From: Monarcha castaneiventris obscurior
Taxonomy: Eukaryota > Chordata > Aves > Passeriformes > Monarchidae
Assembly: GCA_026261815.1 (NCBI GenBank)
Contig: JAMPIT010000258.1
Location: forward strand, 16,448,501 to 16,512,500
Direction: 5' to 3'
DNA length: 64,000 nt
Part shown: in pieces, positions 37,645 to 49,777 of the stretch
How positions within the stretch are numbered: position 1 is the first letter of the stretch
How the letters are laid out: every line of letters begins with the position of its first letter
Program-made: the position numbers and the translations under genes
The notes under the pieces: model-generated
What the model saw: the letters and a program-made list of their open reading frames with translations, nothing else
Databases searched by the model: none
Told to the model about the DNA's origin: nothing

Positions 37645-40600
37645 CTAAACGAAACAGAGCAGATAAGAGCTGCCCCCAAAGGGTTTAAAGGAGATGGTAT
37701 AAATCTCAAGCAATATATTAATACAACACCAATCCCCTGGATTTAGACTTATCAAGATCTGCTCTGGGTACCAGTACCTGACTCACTCAGGTGATAATCA
37801 GGGGTTGTGTCAAAGAAATCAGCACTAATTCTCTGCTATAAAATGTGCATCAAACCTCCAGATGTCTCAGACAAGGTGGCCTAAATAGATATTTTCCTAT
37901 GTCTAATTTACAATGTGTGAATGTCTTATTATGAAGTTAATTCCACTGTATTGCAATACCTGGAGTACGCAGAAATAAAAACAAGAAATAACTTGCTAAG
38001 ACCTATTTGTCACTATCAGGATTTAAAAAGAAAGGAAATAAACAGAAACTGTTTCTATTGCAACATGAACTCAAACTGTGAGAGGAGGAAGATACATACA
38101 TAGAGATCAAGAGTAAAGAGCCAATTTTTCATTGGATCTGCAGGAGTGTTTTAGGGGGAAATTCCCATTAGGGCTTCAACAGTTTATACAGAAAACTCCC
38201 TATGCCTGTATTGGAAAACAGCCCTGCAGTATTAGATACCAGTGACATACTAGCAGCAATAAGGCTTCAGCTTTCTGGCATTTGCCTGTTTGCACTGGCC
38301 TGATAGGAACATCAAAGGAAAACCACTGCCAGGGAGAAATGTTTTTCTTAATTAGCATCACCAGTGAATAGTTCTTATTACTGTGTCATGGAGAGTAACA
38401 CCTGACAGTTTTGCAAGATTTATATGATAGCTTTGATCAACCGAATTTCCTCAAGAAAAAAGAAATGGGTAATCCTTCCATGAGAGTGTTTTGCACTATC
38501 CCAATGACATCCACATGAACTTATCAAGTATTTTAGAAGAATAAAACAAAGGTTTGAAATTTCCTCAACTGACTGCGTATTTGAATTCACAGCCAGAGGT
38601 GTAGAGTTGTGTGATGTAATTCAGAAAATCAGTTTAAAATAGGCTTAATTTTAGCACTAAAAATCTACAGGAAAATAAAGAAAAGTTTCAGGGAAAATGC
38701 AAGCTTTCCCATCAAAGACTTGGTCAAGTCTCAGTTTGAATCACACATTAGAAGCCTTTAGTCAGGGGTCATGTAGTGTGCATTTCAATGGCAGTCAGTC
38801 CTAGGGAATGTGAGAAGTTCAGAGAACATCCCTTAAGTTTCTTCATCCTTGGCCACGAATCACAGGGTATGTTGAAAGCACAGCCCATGACACATGAAGA
38901 ATGGTTTCCTTAAATTTGATGACTGATAAAGTAACAACTCTAATTCCTTTAAAATTCTTTAGCGCTGTGCAACAGCTTCATGCGTCTGCATTTGCAGAAC
39001 TGACAGTCATTTCTTTCTACAAACTCTAAATCTTTCCCAAAGGGTTCAATACAATGAACATACTTATCCCATACAGTTATTTCTTTCCCCTACATACTAC
39101 TTGTCTAAGATCATTGTGTGATTTTACTATTTTGGTTGCTATTCCAAGGCATTTGATGAGCCTTGAATGCAAGTTGCAGTCTATGTGTTTTTTGCAGACT
39201 GTTATCTGGAAATATAGGAATTCAAATGCCACATGCTACTTCTTTGTCTCCAGTGAGGTCACCTAACCTACAAACTCACTTCCAGAAGACAAAGGCAAAA
39301 ATGTCAAGATAGAGATTTGCTTTCTTTTCTCCAAAAAGCATACTTGGAAGTGTGAACAGACAGCATTCAATGCAGGAATGGCAATGAGCTCGAAGGAAGA
39401 AGAGAAAGAAATTTTCCTGACAACTTGGATCAACTAAACAGTTTTCAAGTCTCCCTAATGAGTGGGCTTCATCACATGCAGTGCCATCTAGCCCAGTCCT
39501 GGCCACAGCATGGACACATTTTAAAGCAGTTGCCAGCTAAAGACATCTGGAACCAGGCAGTGTGGATAGGGTGTATAAGGGGTGGGATCGTTACAGCTGA
39601 TTCATGTGTGACTAATGCTGGTGTTTTCCTTGGAGACCTAACCAAGCATTGCTGAGCAAAGGGACACGAGCAGCAGTGGCCCCTTGCTGACTGCCACCCT
39701 TGTCAGGAGCAAGCCCATCACAGCCTGGAAGCCATTTACCTTCACAAGTGCCAAAGTGACCTGGGAAACGCAGCCCAGTGCTCCACACATGGGCAGCATT
39801 TCTCTCCCTTTATGGGCGTGCCATTGCCCCAGAAAGTCAATGTCAAATATATCATGGGGCACTGGTCTGGGCAAGCCCACAGCCACACTGTGAGCGAGGA
39901 GACCTCAAGGGCCATCCTCTGTGTGCTGTGATCAGGTGCCCAGAACACCTCCTTCAACCTTTTCTTGGGGCTTTTACAGTAAATCCTACCCAAGTCACTG
40001 AAGCCAGAATAGCTCTAACACCTTGCTGTCTTGCATACCCAGCTCAAAAGACATGCCTTTTTAAAAAATGAGTGTGGCATTTTGCACTGGCTGATCTGAA
40101 ATGTGAACCTTCTTGACTTAAATGCAAACAGGAGGACCAGCACCACAGTCGTCAGAACTTCAGTTGGGAATAAATGCTTTTAATGCTGATTAGAGTTGAG
40201 GAAAAGGACTTTACAGCTGTGGAGCAAAACTCAGATGTTTGGAGAAAATGGGTAGTCTGCTGAACTAACACTGCAAGAATTATATATGACATGAGGGAGT
40301 AGGGAATAGGTCCTGTTTTTAATAAAAGTCTAAAGAAGGAGGGAAGAGCTGGAGTTCAAGGAATCATCTTTGGATCTGAAGTACACTGGCAGATGTCAAA
40401 ACTGTCTGTTTCCCAGATTGTATTTCTGTTATTAGGCACTAAAGAACAGTTTACACACTTGAGAGATGCTTTGTTGGTGTAAATAGACAAAATTTGACTG
40501 ATGCTGAAGGAGCAGATTTATACCAGCTGAGAATTTGGCCCTTAGTTTGCTTTTAAAATGAAATATGGACTCTGAATAATGCAAACTATCTTTTTTTCTT

Positions 40601-42375
40601 TCAAGTGTGGCACTGAGCCGGGATCCTGGCAAATGCCTCCAGTTTTACACACATTGGTTTCTTTCCATGCTGTGAAAAATCTTAAAGGTTTGTAAGCAGA
40701 GGGCAACACTTGAGTTATCCCTCCTAGAGACAGAAGCTGCATGCTTCTATGGCAGTAACCCTGATGTCCTCCAGTCTCCTCCCATGTAACTGTTCCCTTT
40801 GTTGATTGTGTCAAACCTGTATCACCGTATTCCTACACTGACACCACCAGCACTTATAAGCTCTGAGAATTATGAGTTCATTCAGATTGATGTACAGGAT
40901 CTTTGTAAGAACTGGCTCCCAGCATGAGCAATGCTCTCTAGAGAAGATGCACTTGCAGATTCATCCCAGCCCACTGCAGGTGCTCAGTTAGGAACAGGAT
41001 TTCTCTCAGATGTCCCCGGTGCCTGCTCAGCAGACAGGCAAGGTGTGCTGAGCCAGGGGCTGCCTCCTCCAGTCCCCACACAGGAAGCACAGGCTGAAGG
41101 CTCCCCTAACTGCCTGAACTAAGCCAACAAAATCCAGGCCTGCAAGATTTTGAAAGACAGCAGAACTGAGTCAAATCTTCCAGATGTAAATTGCTCATTC
41201 ACAAGAGCAGTGGCTCACATACTCTACATGCTTTCTGCACTATTCATGGCCACGTGCATTCACCCTTAATACACATTGGAAATGCCTCTTTTTGGGTTCC
41301 CCCAGTACTAGATGGAATAATGTGCATTTGTAGATATGTGTGCATTTATATTGAAAACATAACTGTGTGAATACCTAGGTTTTTGATATAACAGTTTTGC
41401 CTTTGCTCAATAAAAGCGCAAGAAATCTATAAGATGTAGCTCTGGTCTGTGTAACCATACTATTTATCATTAATCAAATAAACACTGCAGTTAAGATTTC
41501 TTACATCTTCCAGATGAGAGTAGCAAATTTGGTCTTGGCTCACAGTTGTTTAAGTTGTTTAGATATTAACTAAAAAGCATGGACTCTAAAAGTATGAGGT
41601 CTGAGTTTCAACATCTTATAAATTTTTATCTTGTAATTAAAGAGCAATATCATAAATGAAAATTCACAAGAACAAGCAATAGAGAAATCATCTGGAATCA
41701 GCTTGGCATAACCCTACTCCTACCATTAAACCAGGAAATAAAATGAACCATTCACAATGCCCTGCCAGAGCTAGATTTGTGAAGTTCCTGATACAACTGT
41801 GGCCTCCTTGGTAGGTGATCCCATGATTCAGGTGATGGGCACAACCCAAGCAAAAGAAATCACTCTATCCACAGAGGAGATCATCCTGTGCTTTCCACGG
41901 CCCACAGGGACAGCAGCTGGCCCAGGCAAGGCCTCTTGGTTTACGACAGACCTTGTTGTGTAGGATGCAGTAAAATATGACTCACTTCAGGGACACACAT
42001 TTGAGGGAGGTCACAGAAAAATTAACTAAGCACTGCCAGTAAAAACATGGGTGTATTTACTCTGTCTTTGTAATGGTACAAAGCATGTCAGCGGGGTACG
42101 TGCTTTCCAGTGTGATCATCCCTCAGCCCTCTCCAGAGAAAGTCAGCACAGTCATGCTACAACACTCATAATCACAGCATTCATCCAGCTTTCTCTGTCA
42201 ACCAACTTGACAATAACCTCATCATGGTTCCTTTTTCCAGTCTTAATTATCAACATCACCTCCCTACATCATCAAACTGAGGGCACCACCAGCTTAGTAT
42301 ATGTAAATCAAAGTAACAGCCTCACCTTCTTCATGTAGGTGTTTGTCATCCTGTACCTGCTCTTGCCTCTCTCAC
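37645..42375. other. Intronic stretch
   Basis: About 4.7 kb. A 21-bp micro-exon candidate (39740-39760, minus; phase 0-0, reading VTLALVK) has good splice borders. Otherwise nothing recognised. Confidence 0.45.
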
Positions 42376-42520
42376 CTGACCATCTTCCCCACCTTCATCA
42401 CCCTTCATCACCTCGCACTTGTGTGAGTCTGCTTGTTCTGTGCTGCCCTGTTCATCAGAGCTGCCTGTCAAACACATTCTGTGGCTCCAAGAGGGGGTTG
42501 GAAGCATTTTTTTCAGAGGA
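42376..42520 (-). CDS. Inferred gene, second coding exon
   Basis: A 145-bp exon, phase 2 to phase 0, with a strong donor GGTCAG|GTGAGA. The acceptor GGGTTTGGATCCCAG gives the start used here. A second acceptor after a CCCCCTCTTGGAG tract would begin at 42484 in the same phase. It reads PLKKMLPTPSWSHRMCLTGS and continues with an acidic, Ser/Gln-rich run ending KGDEGGEDGQ. Probably disordered. Confidence 0.45.
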
Positions 42521-43090
42521 CTGGGATCCAAACCCCAACTTTGGGTTTCTTTCCCCACAGCGTGAGGGCAGGACTGTTTGTTACCAGAGCCCCAGACTGT
42601 GTGGGTGCCTCCTGCAGCAGAGATCCCTCACGGAGCTGCGGTGCTCCCGGAGGCTGCAGAGCCCTCATCGCCCCCACATGGGGGGCCAGGGAGAGGGCAA
42701 TTTAACAATCAGGCTAAAAACCTGAGCCACTTTCCCCCCACCAAAGCCCACACGCATCTTTCACCTAAAGGAATAATTCACTTTGTCCAAAAAGGATCTC
42801 AGCAGCTCGGCCGTTCCCCTCACGGCTCCCGCTGGGCGCGCAAGGGCGCTCATGGCGGCCCTCCCTTAACCCGCACCCACACGGCCGCTGGCTCCTGACC
42901 CCGAGGAGCCCTTGCCCTTCTCTGTCGTGCAGCCCTCAGTTGTCCTCTCGTACCGACAGCTGCCTCCCCTCCATGAGATCCCCTGCAAAACCCTCTTGGG
43001 ACGGTGCCAAGCCCCACACTGCCAGTTTGAGCCTGCCTGAGGGGCCATAGGTCTCACCCAGACCCGCAGTGGGGCAACTGCTCCGTCCCG
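42480..43090. promoter_or_regulatory. CpG-rich block, probable promoter of the inferred gene
   Basis: GC-rich, CpG-dense segment set in AT-rich DNA, surrounding the proposed first coding exon on the minus strand. This is the usual position of a CpG-island promoter in a vertebrate gene. No TATA box was noticed. The 5' UTR would lie above 42853. Confidence 0.5.
42765..42853 (-). CDS. Inferred gene, first coding exon
   Basis: On the minus strand the start reads GGGCCGCCATGAGCG, a full Kozak match. The frame encodes MSALARPAGAVRGTAELLRS, then FLDKVNYSF, and reaches the donor TTTAG|GTGAAAG in phase 2, just before an in-frame TGA. The end phase matches the next exon. No signal peptide is evident: Ala/Arg/Gly-rich with an amphipathic helix-like segment. 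Confidence 0.52.
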
Positions 43091-46000
43091 CTGCTCCTGC
43101 TTGAGCTGGACAGGGAAAGACGGGAGCTGGTTCTTGTTCCTGATGGGGGGGTTTATTTTGAACTCCTGGAATCAGGTTTTAGCAGCAGAGGAGTTCCCCA
43201 GAGGCAGGACTGGTGCTGTACCTCTTCCCCTGCTTGCAAGATGAACATTCTCTCTCTGGCCATCCCAAGTGCAGATTGTGACTTCCAGCCAGAGCCTTTC
43301 ATATTTCACAGCCCTTCTTCCCAGTGCAAAAGCCAGAGAGAGCCGTGTAGCTCACACACACACCTGGTTTGTCCGAAACAGCCTGTTAACAAAGGGCGTA
43401 TCTCAGGGACAGCCGTACCCCAGAGTTAACAGCACAAGTCCTGTCTATAATAATCCTACCAGGTTGGCTGATGCCCAGCACTGTAAGCCGGAGTTCCCCG
43501 TGACAGGCACTATCCCAGGCCTCATGCCCTTGGCACTCTGGGGGCATGGCAGCCCTGGAAGTCTGCGAGCTCCAGCTCCTTTCAGGCTGAGCATGAGTCT
43601 TCCCATTTCCAGACACTTCTTAACTGCTTCCTTCATGTTGTTTTATTTCAGTGGCTTAAATTTTCTGTCACGTTTTGGCACTCAAAAAATTTTGTGAAAA
43701 CCTACATATTTCTGCTGCAAATGCTCTGTGTTTATGCTCCCCTTAAATCTTCCTGTTTATTTTATTTTTCAATCTTAACAGCCCATGTTACCTTTAGGAT
43801 CATGGACTAGTAAAAATACTGCACAGTGCAAAGACTACATCCCAAGCTCTTATGACCCCATGGGCCATGCCTACTTGTATAAAGGACAGACTAAGAATTT
43901 TTTAATCCTTTCACCCTATTTACAAAACAAATCTGCACTTTAAATGCTTAGAGAACTGGGAAAACCATAGCCACTTGCACGGATTGCACTGTGATTTTGC
44001 AGACAGACACACCATAAAAAATTTACTGACAAAACACAGTGCTTGGTGAGCCACTTAATGCATTGTTAAATGCCATCAGCTTTCTCTGCTTAACATTCAA
44101 TATTTTGTTTTTTTAAAAACTGGTTTAATTTTTTGTCACTACAGTATGTTCTTTACTAGAGCCGTCAGTTTACAAGCAGCAGTAACAGAGGAAAAGAGCC
44201 TCCACCCAAATAGTTTTTTACCAATTCCGCAAAATATATGTGCCAAAATTGGATGGAAAAAATCTGTTATTTAAACAGGAGTGCAAGAGTAACACTTTTG
44301 TGCTGCTTATCCTCCTCATCTATCCATAAACCAACTCCTTTTTAGATTTTCCTAAACACAGTAAAGCTGCAGCTCAGCACAGCAGGGTGGGCAGGCAAGA
44401 CTGGCTGTGCACATCACCTTCTGGGCAGGCTGCAGTGGGACCCTGAGAGCTTCTAGCAAATGACAGAGAAATATGTAATTTGAGCTGTAACCTTCTTTGG
44501 GTAGGTGAAGGGATGTAATTTGATCTTTCTTAAGCAAAGTGGAAATGCACGCAGGCTGGCAAGGCTAGGTCCAGGGCCTGAGATTTGGGAACACTGTCCA
44601 AAAACACATGCTACAATCAGACTTCCAGCCTCATAAATATCTGCTGTACAATTACAAAGTGACAGCTGTGAAAATTTATCAAAATATTGTCTCCTTTTCC
44701 TTTTATACTGTCTTGGAAGGAATGCTGTGATAAATTTAATTCTGTTTAAATTTGAAGAGCTCTGGATTGTGTTTTTCCTGAAACTGGCACCTGGTATTTT
44801 TTGACTGTCCAAAACACTTGCTTCACTCGCAATGCTTGAGACAACAAATATGCACAACATTGATACCTACTCTCCAATATGGCAAGACTCTTACCTCTTA
44901 AAGTCTAAAAACACGCATGCAAATGTATCAGAATTCATTGGCTAATAACTGCATTTTAAAATTAATTCTACATGTGAGACACTGATTGTGCTTTCACACC
45001 ATGTTTCAATCAAAATACAGTTTTTACAGGCAGAAGGGAACAGCAGCTCCAGCAACTTTCAGCTGAGAGTTCACTCTATGGAGCTCATTTCCACAGGAAA
45101 ACAAAATTGTCTTGATGCAGAAACTGAAATATGGTTGTTATAAAGCAATAAATCTATTGCACCTCTGTGAATTGTGTCATAGGCAGCATGTAAGCTTAGG
45201 ACTGCTTCTAATTAATAGCCTTTTCTGTACTGAAGGAATCTTGGTTTTTAAAAGTGATCATTAAACATTTTAGATTCCCTTACCAAGGAACTGTCTTCTG
45301 TGAGTCAGTAACTACAACCTCTGAATAACCCAGGGAAAAACCGCTGAGGCTGCTCCCCTCAAGCGCCCATAAAGAATATTCTGCACAAGAAATACAGGAA
45401 ACAAATTAGTAAGCAGGGTGGTAAACACCCGAATTCTTGTCCTGCTGATACTCAGCCAAACTATCTGCTCCTGCACAGGAAGACCCTTCAGTGATGAAAA
45501 CACCACCTTGCTCACGTGTCTCCAGTGTACCTGCAGTCACGGGTACAACCCACTGGCTGCAGAGCCTTGGGCTTGACTCTGCTCACGCCAGGCTTTGTGC
45601 AGAATTCGACTGAGGCTGTGTCTTGACATGCAACGACTAAATGCCCACAGGATCAGAGCTCTGGACTTCAGCCTAGAGCAAAGAACAGCAGCATTTAACC
45701 AAATGTATCTACTGGTTTCTGCAAGAAGCCACATTACTGAGTAGTCAACCAAAGCCAATGGATAAAAGAACTCAGAAAGGAGAAAACAGAAGTGGATGGA
45801 AGATCAAATCCTGTACTCAATTCCCACTGAAATTTATGGGACATGAGGACAGGCCAGTGAGACAAAATTTGATCTATTGTTGTTGGCTCTGTACAACTTA
45901 AATGAATAATGACATCAATTATTAATAAATTGATATATACTTTATTATGCACAAGAGACTAAGATGACATGACACTGTTGTTATCAAAACTGTACAACTA

Positions 46001-46141
46001 TGCATTTCCACAAGGCTCTGAAATACTGAATGTAATATGAAATACAAATGGGGTGTTCAGACTGGCCACAGGTATTAGCAAGTAAATTTCTCCCTTTCTT
46101 TGATTTAAATCTGGCATTTGCATCTAAAAGAAATATACTTA
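42854..46141. other. Stretch between inferred gene promoter and TGFBR3 3' end
   Basis: About 3.3 kb. Contains two minus-strand open frames with splice-like borders (44453-44860 and 45312-45758) that I could not place in either gene. Two TTTATT words on the plus strand near 45941 and 46142 are possible TGFBR3 poly(A) signals. Confidence 0.45.
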
Positions 46142-46147
46142 TTTATT
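46142..46147 (-). terminator. Possible TGFBR3 poly(A) signal
   Basis: AATAAA on the minus strand. A further AATAAA is at 45946-45941. Confidence 0.35.
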
Positions 46148-46676
46148 CAAAGTTGAGAATATTGTGTTTGGAACTGGTAGGAACATGGCAGCAAAGATCT
46201 GATAATGCTATGAACATCCCAATGAACAAACAACAACAGGGCACAAGTCACCTCACACGAAGGGCTGCCAGCACAACCAACAGTACAGTCTTCTTGTGAA
46301 GCATGAGGTAGATATACATAACAGAAAGAACATACAGGAGAGAAATGGTTAGGAAAGAGCAGGGGGAAGGTTACAATCATCAGCATCTACAGACATTTTG
46401 TAAAATCCATTTCCATGTGGAAAATGCTACAAAAATAGCCTAACACAGAAAGATCTGATCTCTTGAAACACAAATGTAGTAATGTCCAAAACCAAATGCT
46501 GTAAAAGGTTAGTGATTGGACAACACATGACAGAACAAGCAGTCTACTTTGGAGTTTAAGTATGCTACTAATAGCTTTTACAGGCAGAAGGTGTCCATTT
46601 TAAGCCCAATCCTCCCATTCTTAGATAAGAAGTTCCTTTGCAGTTGGTTCCATCATGCTGAAATTAACCACTGACT

Positions 46677-46695
46677 CCATCCATCCATCCATCCA
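46677..46695. repeat. (CATC)n microsatellite
   Basis: About five tandem CATC units on the plus strand. Confidence 0.9.
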
Positions 46696-49102
46696 AGCCC
46701 CTGCTCTAACACCCTCTGCTGGGACAGGAGAGTCCCACTGGCCTTCCAGACCCCAGGGGGCTCTGCCTTGTGAGTCCAGCATGGCGAGAGCACGCGGGAT
46801 AGAGGTGGGATCAGTGGCTGGTTCGGCATGCAGGAGCTGCCACACCACACACAAACTGGCAGCAGAGACAAATGGCTGCTACAAAACCAGAGCCTAGAGA
46901 GGTATCAGGCTCTGAGCTGAGGGCAGCCTGACAGCTGCTGCAAAGTACTACACATTTCTGTAATAAAGCTATTCACTAGGAACACTTGGGTTTGGTTCTC
47001 TCTCTCCTTATTGAAGCAGAAATGGCTGTTCCATCTGCTAAGTAATCATGTGCCATTTTGGTAAACTCCAACAGACAATTAACTCAAGTGTATTAAAATT
47101 TCTGAATTAAATAGCTGAGTACACCAAGTTCAGTTAATTTAAACTGTATTTCACACACAAGTCAACAAATCAAATCTTTGACCTTTATATATTTTTGGTT
47201 TATCCAATGGTAAATATAAATCTGTAAATTATTTTAAAATTAGAGTAAATTTTTGATAAAAAGATTGATAATGCAGCATGTTTCTCTCAAAAATATACAA
47301 TTATCTATTTTACACAGAATTTTTCAACCTGTCCATCCCAACAACCAAATCTAATACTTCCTATGAGAAACTACTTAATAAAATATCTGAGGAAGGAAAG
47401 GGTTAAAATGGGGAAAGGAATTTACAAAATATGTAAATTTCACAGTAATTGAAATTAAACATTTCATATAGAGTAAGTTACATTTATCTAAAACATTTAA
47501 ATATATCTTTATACAGAAATTTAATGTAGTAAAATATAGCTATGATTGAACTTAAAGACTCTAGTCTTCTTTGAAGACATCTTTAAAGACTTTACACATA
47601 GAATATGCTTTAACAATACATTCTGCTGAAGGTTAGGCAAAGCGCTTTCTTTTCAACCACACAGGTAGCACATTCATCCTCCCCACGCCTCGGAGCAGAG
47701 CCAATCCTGCACACCCTTATGCACAGGGGTAACTACACTTCCACAACACCCTGTCCATGTCACCAGGACCACCACTGGCCAGGTAACATGAAACATTTTT
47801 GCACGTGTAACTCTAAGCACCCACTGCCTGCACAGACACTGAGACCAGCCCTGGTGTACAGAGCCAAGCATGTGCTTCCAATGGTGAGGACAAGGTGTGC
47901 AGTTACTCATTTGCATAGGTGTTTGCAGGATTAGTAACAGATTCGAAGTGAGTAACACTCTGCCTGATCCGGGGCACTTAAATCTATTGCATATGTTGCA
48001 CTTGGACCGTTCTGGCATCAGCAAGGCACAAGTGTAGAATCAGCAAGAAATCCACAGCTCAGACTTCAGAGCAGACTATCACTTGAGTGTAATGAAGTCC
48101 CTTCCTCTCTTGCAGAACACAGGTAACCTTCACTACAACTAATGAAAATTATTCATCTCATTTTTAGAGGAAAACAATGCTCTTTCTTCCTCAAAGAAGG
48201 ATCAGTAGAACACATTACAAAGTGGCAACTAACAGTCAAACTTAAAAGTGTTTTTTTGCTTTTCATTTTGCATCAATTTGAAGGTCAAGATAAGGCAATG
48301 ACACTAGAAAACAGAGTGACAATTAGTACCTTTCTGCCATTTCCATACTCCGATACTACTTTGGGACTATCCAATCGTAATGTTCATACAACAGTTTGAC
48401 ACAAACAACTGCACAACTTTTTTCAGAGAATAGCAAACAACAGGCACTACTGTACATTCCTTGTGCCCTCAAACTCATCTCTTCTTTCAAAGAGAATTTA
48501 GGCTAGCTAGAAGATTAGAACCAAATCAACTCCTTTATCTCCTCTATCTATTATAAACTGATGAGAGTTTTTAATTTTATATATATAAAATATGGATTAT
48601 GTGTTTATGCATGGAAGGAACGCTGTGCTAATTTCCAATTGGTAAAGTGGTAAGTTAGGCTCTACCTTGATATATTTCTATTTGCATAAAGACACTGCCA
48701 TTAAAGGTACACACCCACCTATGTTAGTGCACAAGACCATTCTTTGTCTTAATGTTTGTGTGTGCCTGCATTTGGTATAGCAGATAAAAAAAATCTCTTA
48801 TAAAAGAGCTTTGGCCCATAAAACAAGAGAGGGAATGTTAGAGTGTGCTCTTTTCCAATTAGCAAATCAATGAGTATTACAACAAAAATACCTGGAACAA
48901 ACCTGAAGCTGCAAACACAACAGGAAAGCAAATGAGATGCTGTAGCTGTAAGCTGAACAAAACAAAGATTACTCAAAAGTGGCTAAACATAGCTGAATAA
49001 TAACATGTTATCTACCAAGGAGATCTGACATTGATGCTTTCTTGCTCAGACAAAGAGAAATCCTTTGACCTAAAATCATCCTTGTTCTGCTTATCTTATG
49101 TA

Positions 49103-49374
49103 GTGATAGGACAAGGAGTAACGGCTTTAAACTGAAATAGGGCAGGTTTACATTAGACATTAGGAAAAACTCTTTTCTGTGAGGGTGATGAGGCACTGAA
49201 CAGGTTGCCCAGAGAAGTTGTGGCTATCCCATCCCTGGAAGTGTTCAAAGGCACATTGGATGGGGCTTGAGCAACCTGGTCTAGTGGAAGGTGTCCCTGC
49301 CCATGGCAGAGGGTTGGAACTAGATGATCTTTAAGGTCCCTTCCAACCCAAACCATTCTGTGATTCTATGATTG
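49103..49374 (+). mobile_element. CR1 LINE 3' end (avian type)
   Basis: A 3'-terminal CR1 copy. It contains CAGGTTGCCCAGAGAAGTTG, then a CCTGGAAGTGTTCAAAGGC-type segment, CCTTCCAACCCAAACCATTC and the terminal GTGATTCTATGATT octamer-type tail. Truncated at the 5' end, so non-autonomous and without coding capacity. This is the strongest evidence for an avian or reptilian genome. Confidence 0.92.
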
Positions 49375-49596
49375 AATTCCCTTAATGAATACCTTGTGTC
49401 AATGAGAAGGTTTAGGGAAAGGAAAATATCATATAGACAAAGCAGCATTTTTCCAAACTGGCATAGATTTCACATTGAGGGCCCACAGACCCCTAGAACA
49501 GGTTGCAGTACTGTAAAATTAGTAGCTTTGTCACATGTAGCATAACATGCTAACAAGATCCAACAAGCTGTGTTCACTCATGCATTGTGTGCTCAT

Positions 49597-49619
49597 ACAC
49601 ACACTCACACACACACACA
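49597..49619. repeat. (CA)n microsatellite
   Basis: Imperfect CA dinucleotide run with one CTCA interruption. Confidence 0.85.
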
Positions 49620-49777
49620 GTGGCTTCCCCAAAAGAAAATCAGTTTGTTTTTTTTTTTTCCTGTAGAAAAACCTCTCCTCATTTTTCTCAGAAGCAACCA
49701 AACCAATCCTTTTAAAGTTAAAACGCTGCTGTCCGATGCCCACACACAGTGCTGTGCTGCTCCTCAGCTGTCCCGAG

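Larger units (their letters stand above)
1740..42853 (-). other. Inferred multi-exon gene between CDC7 and TGFBR3 (gene span)
   Basis: Span of an unrecognised minus-strand gene, built by eye from splice sites and reading phase. Proposed coding exons, 5' to 3': 42853-42765, 42520-42376, 37644-37594, 35035-34849, 27902-27782, 26998-26962, 23715-23615, 20790-20600, 16478-16221, 14449-14388, 10617-10551, 8930-8884 and 2042-1740. The sum is 1659 bases, exactly 553 codons including stop, and each of the 12 junctions joins compatible phases. I cannot name the product. The predicted protein has no clear signal peptide or membrane helix. Its N-terminal third is Pro/Gly/Ser-rich and looks fast-evolving; the middle (exons 23715 to 16221) looks like a folded, conserved domain. 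A stretch with PYVAYRNCKGELWNYGTV vaguely resembles a Tudor/DUF4537-type barrel, which is only a hint. Individual weak exons may be wrong; the whole is an inference. Confidence 0.6.
46142..49777 (-). other. TGFBR3: TGFBR3 3' UTR (putative extent)
   Basis: Sequence after the TGFBR3 stop codon. The end is set at the first clear AATAAA on the minus strand (46147-46142), giving a UTR of about 3.6 kb; another lies at 45946-45941. A CR1 copy and a (CATC)n microsatellite lie inside. Extent is inferred. Confidence 0.45.

Noticed and set aside
42339..42725. Plus-strand 128-codon frame resembling a leader plus Ser/Pro-rich protein
   Set aside because: It lies antisense to the proposed second exon in GC-rich DNA; no domain and no start or splice support.
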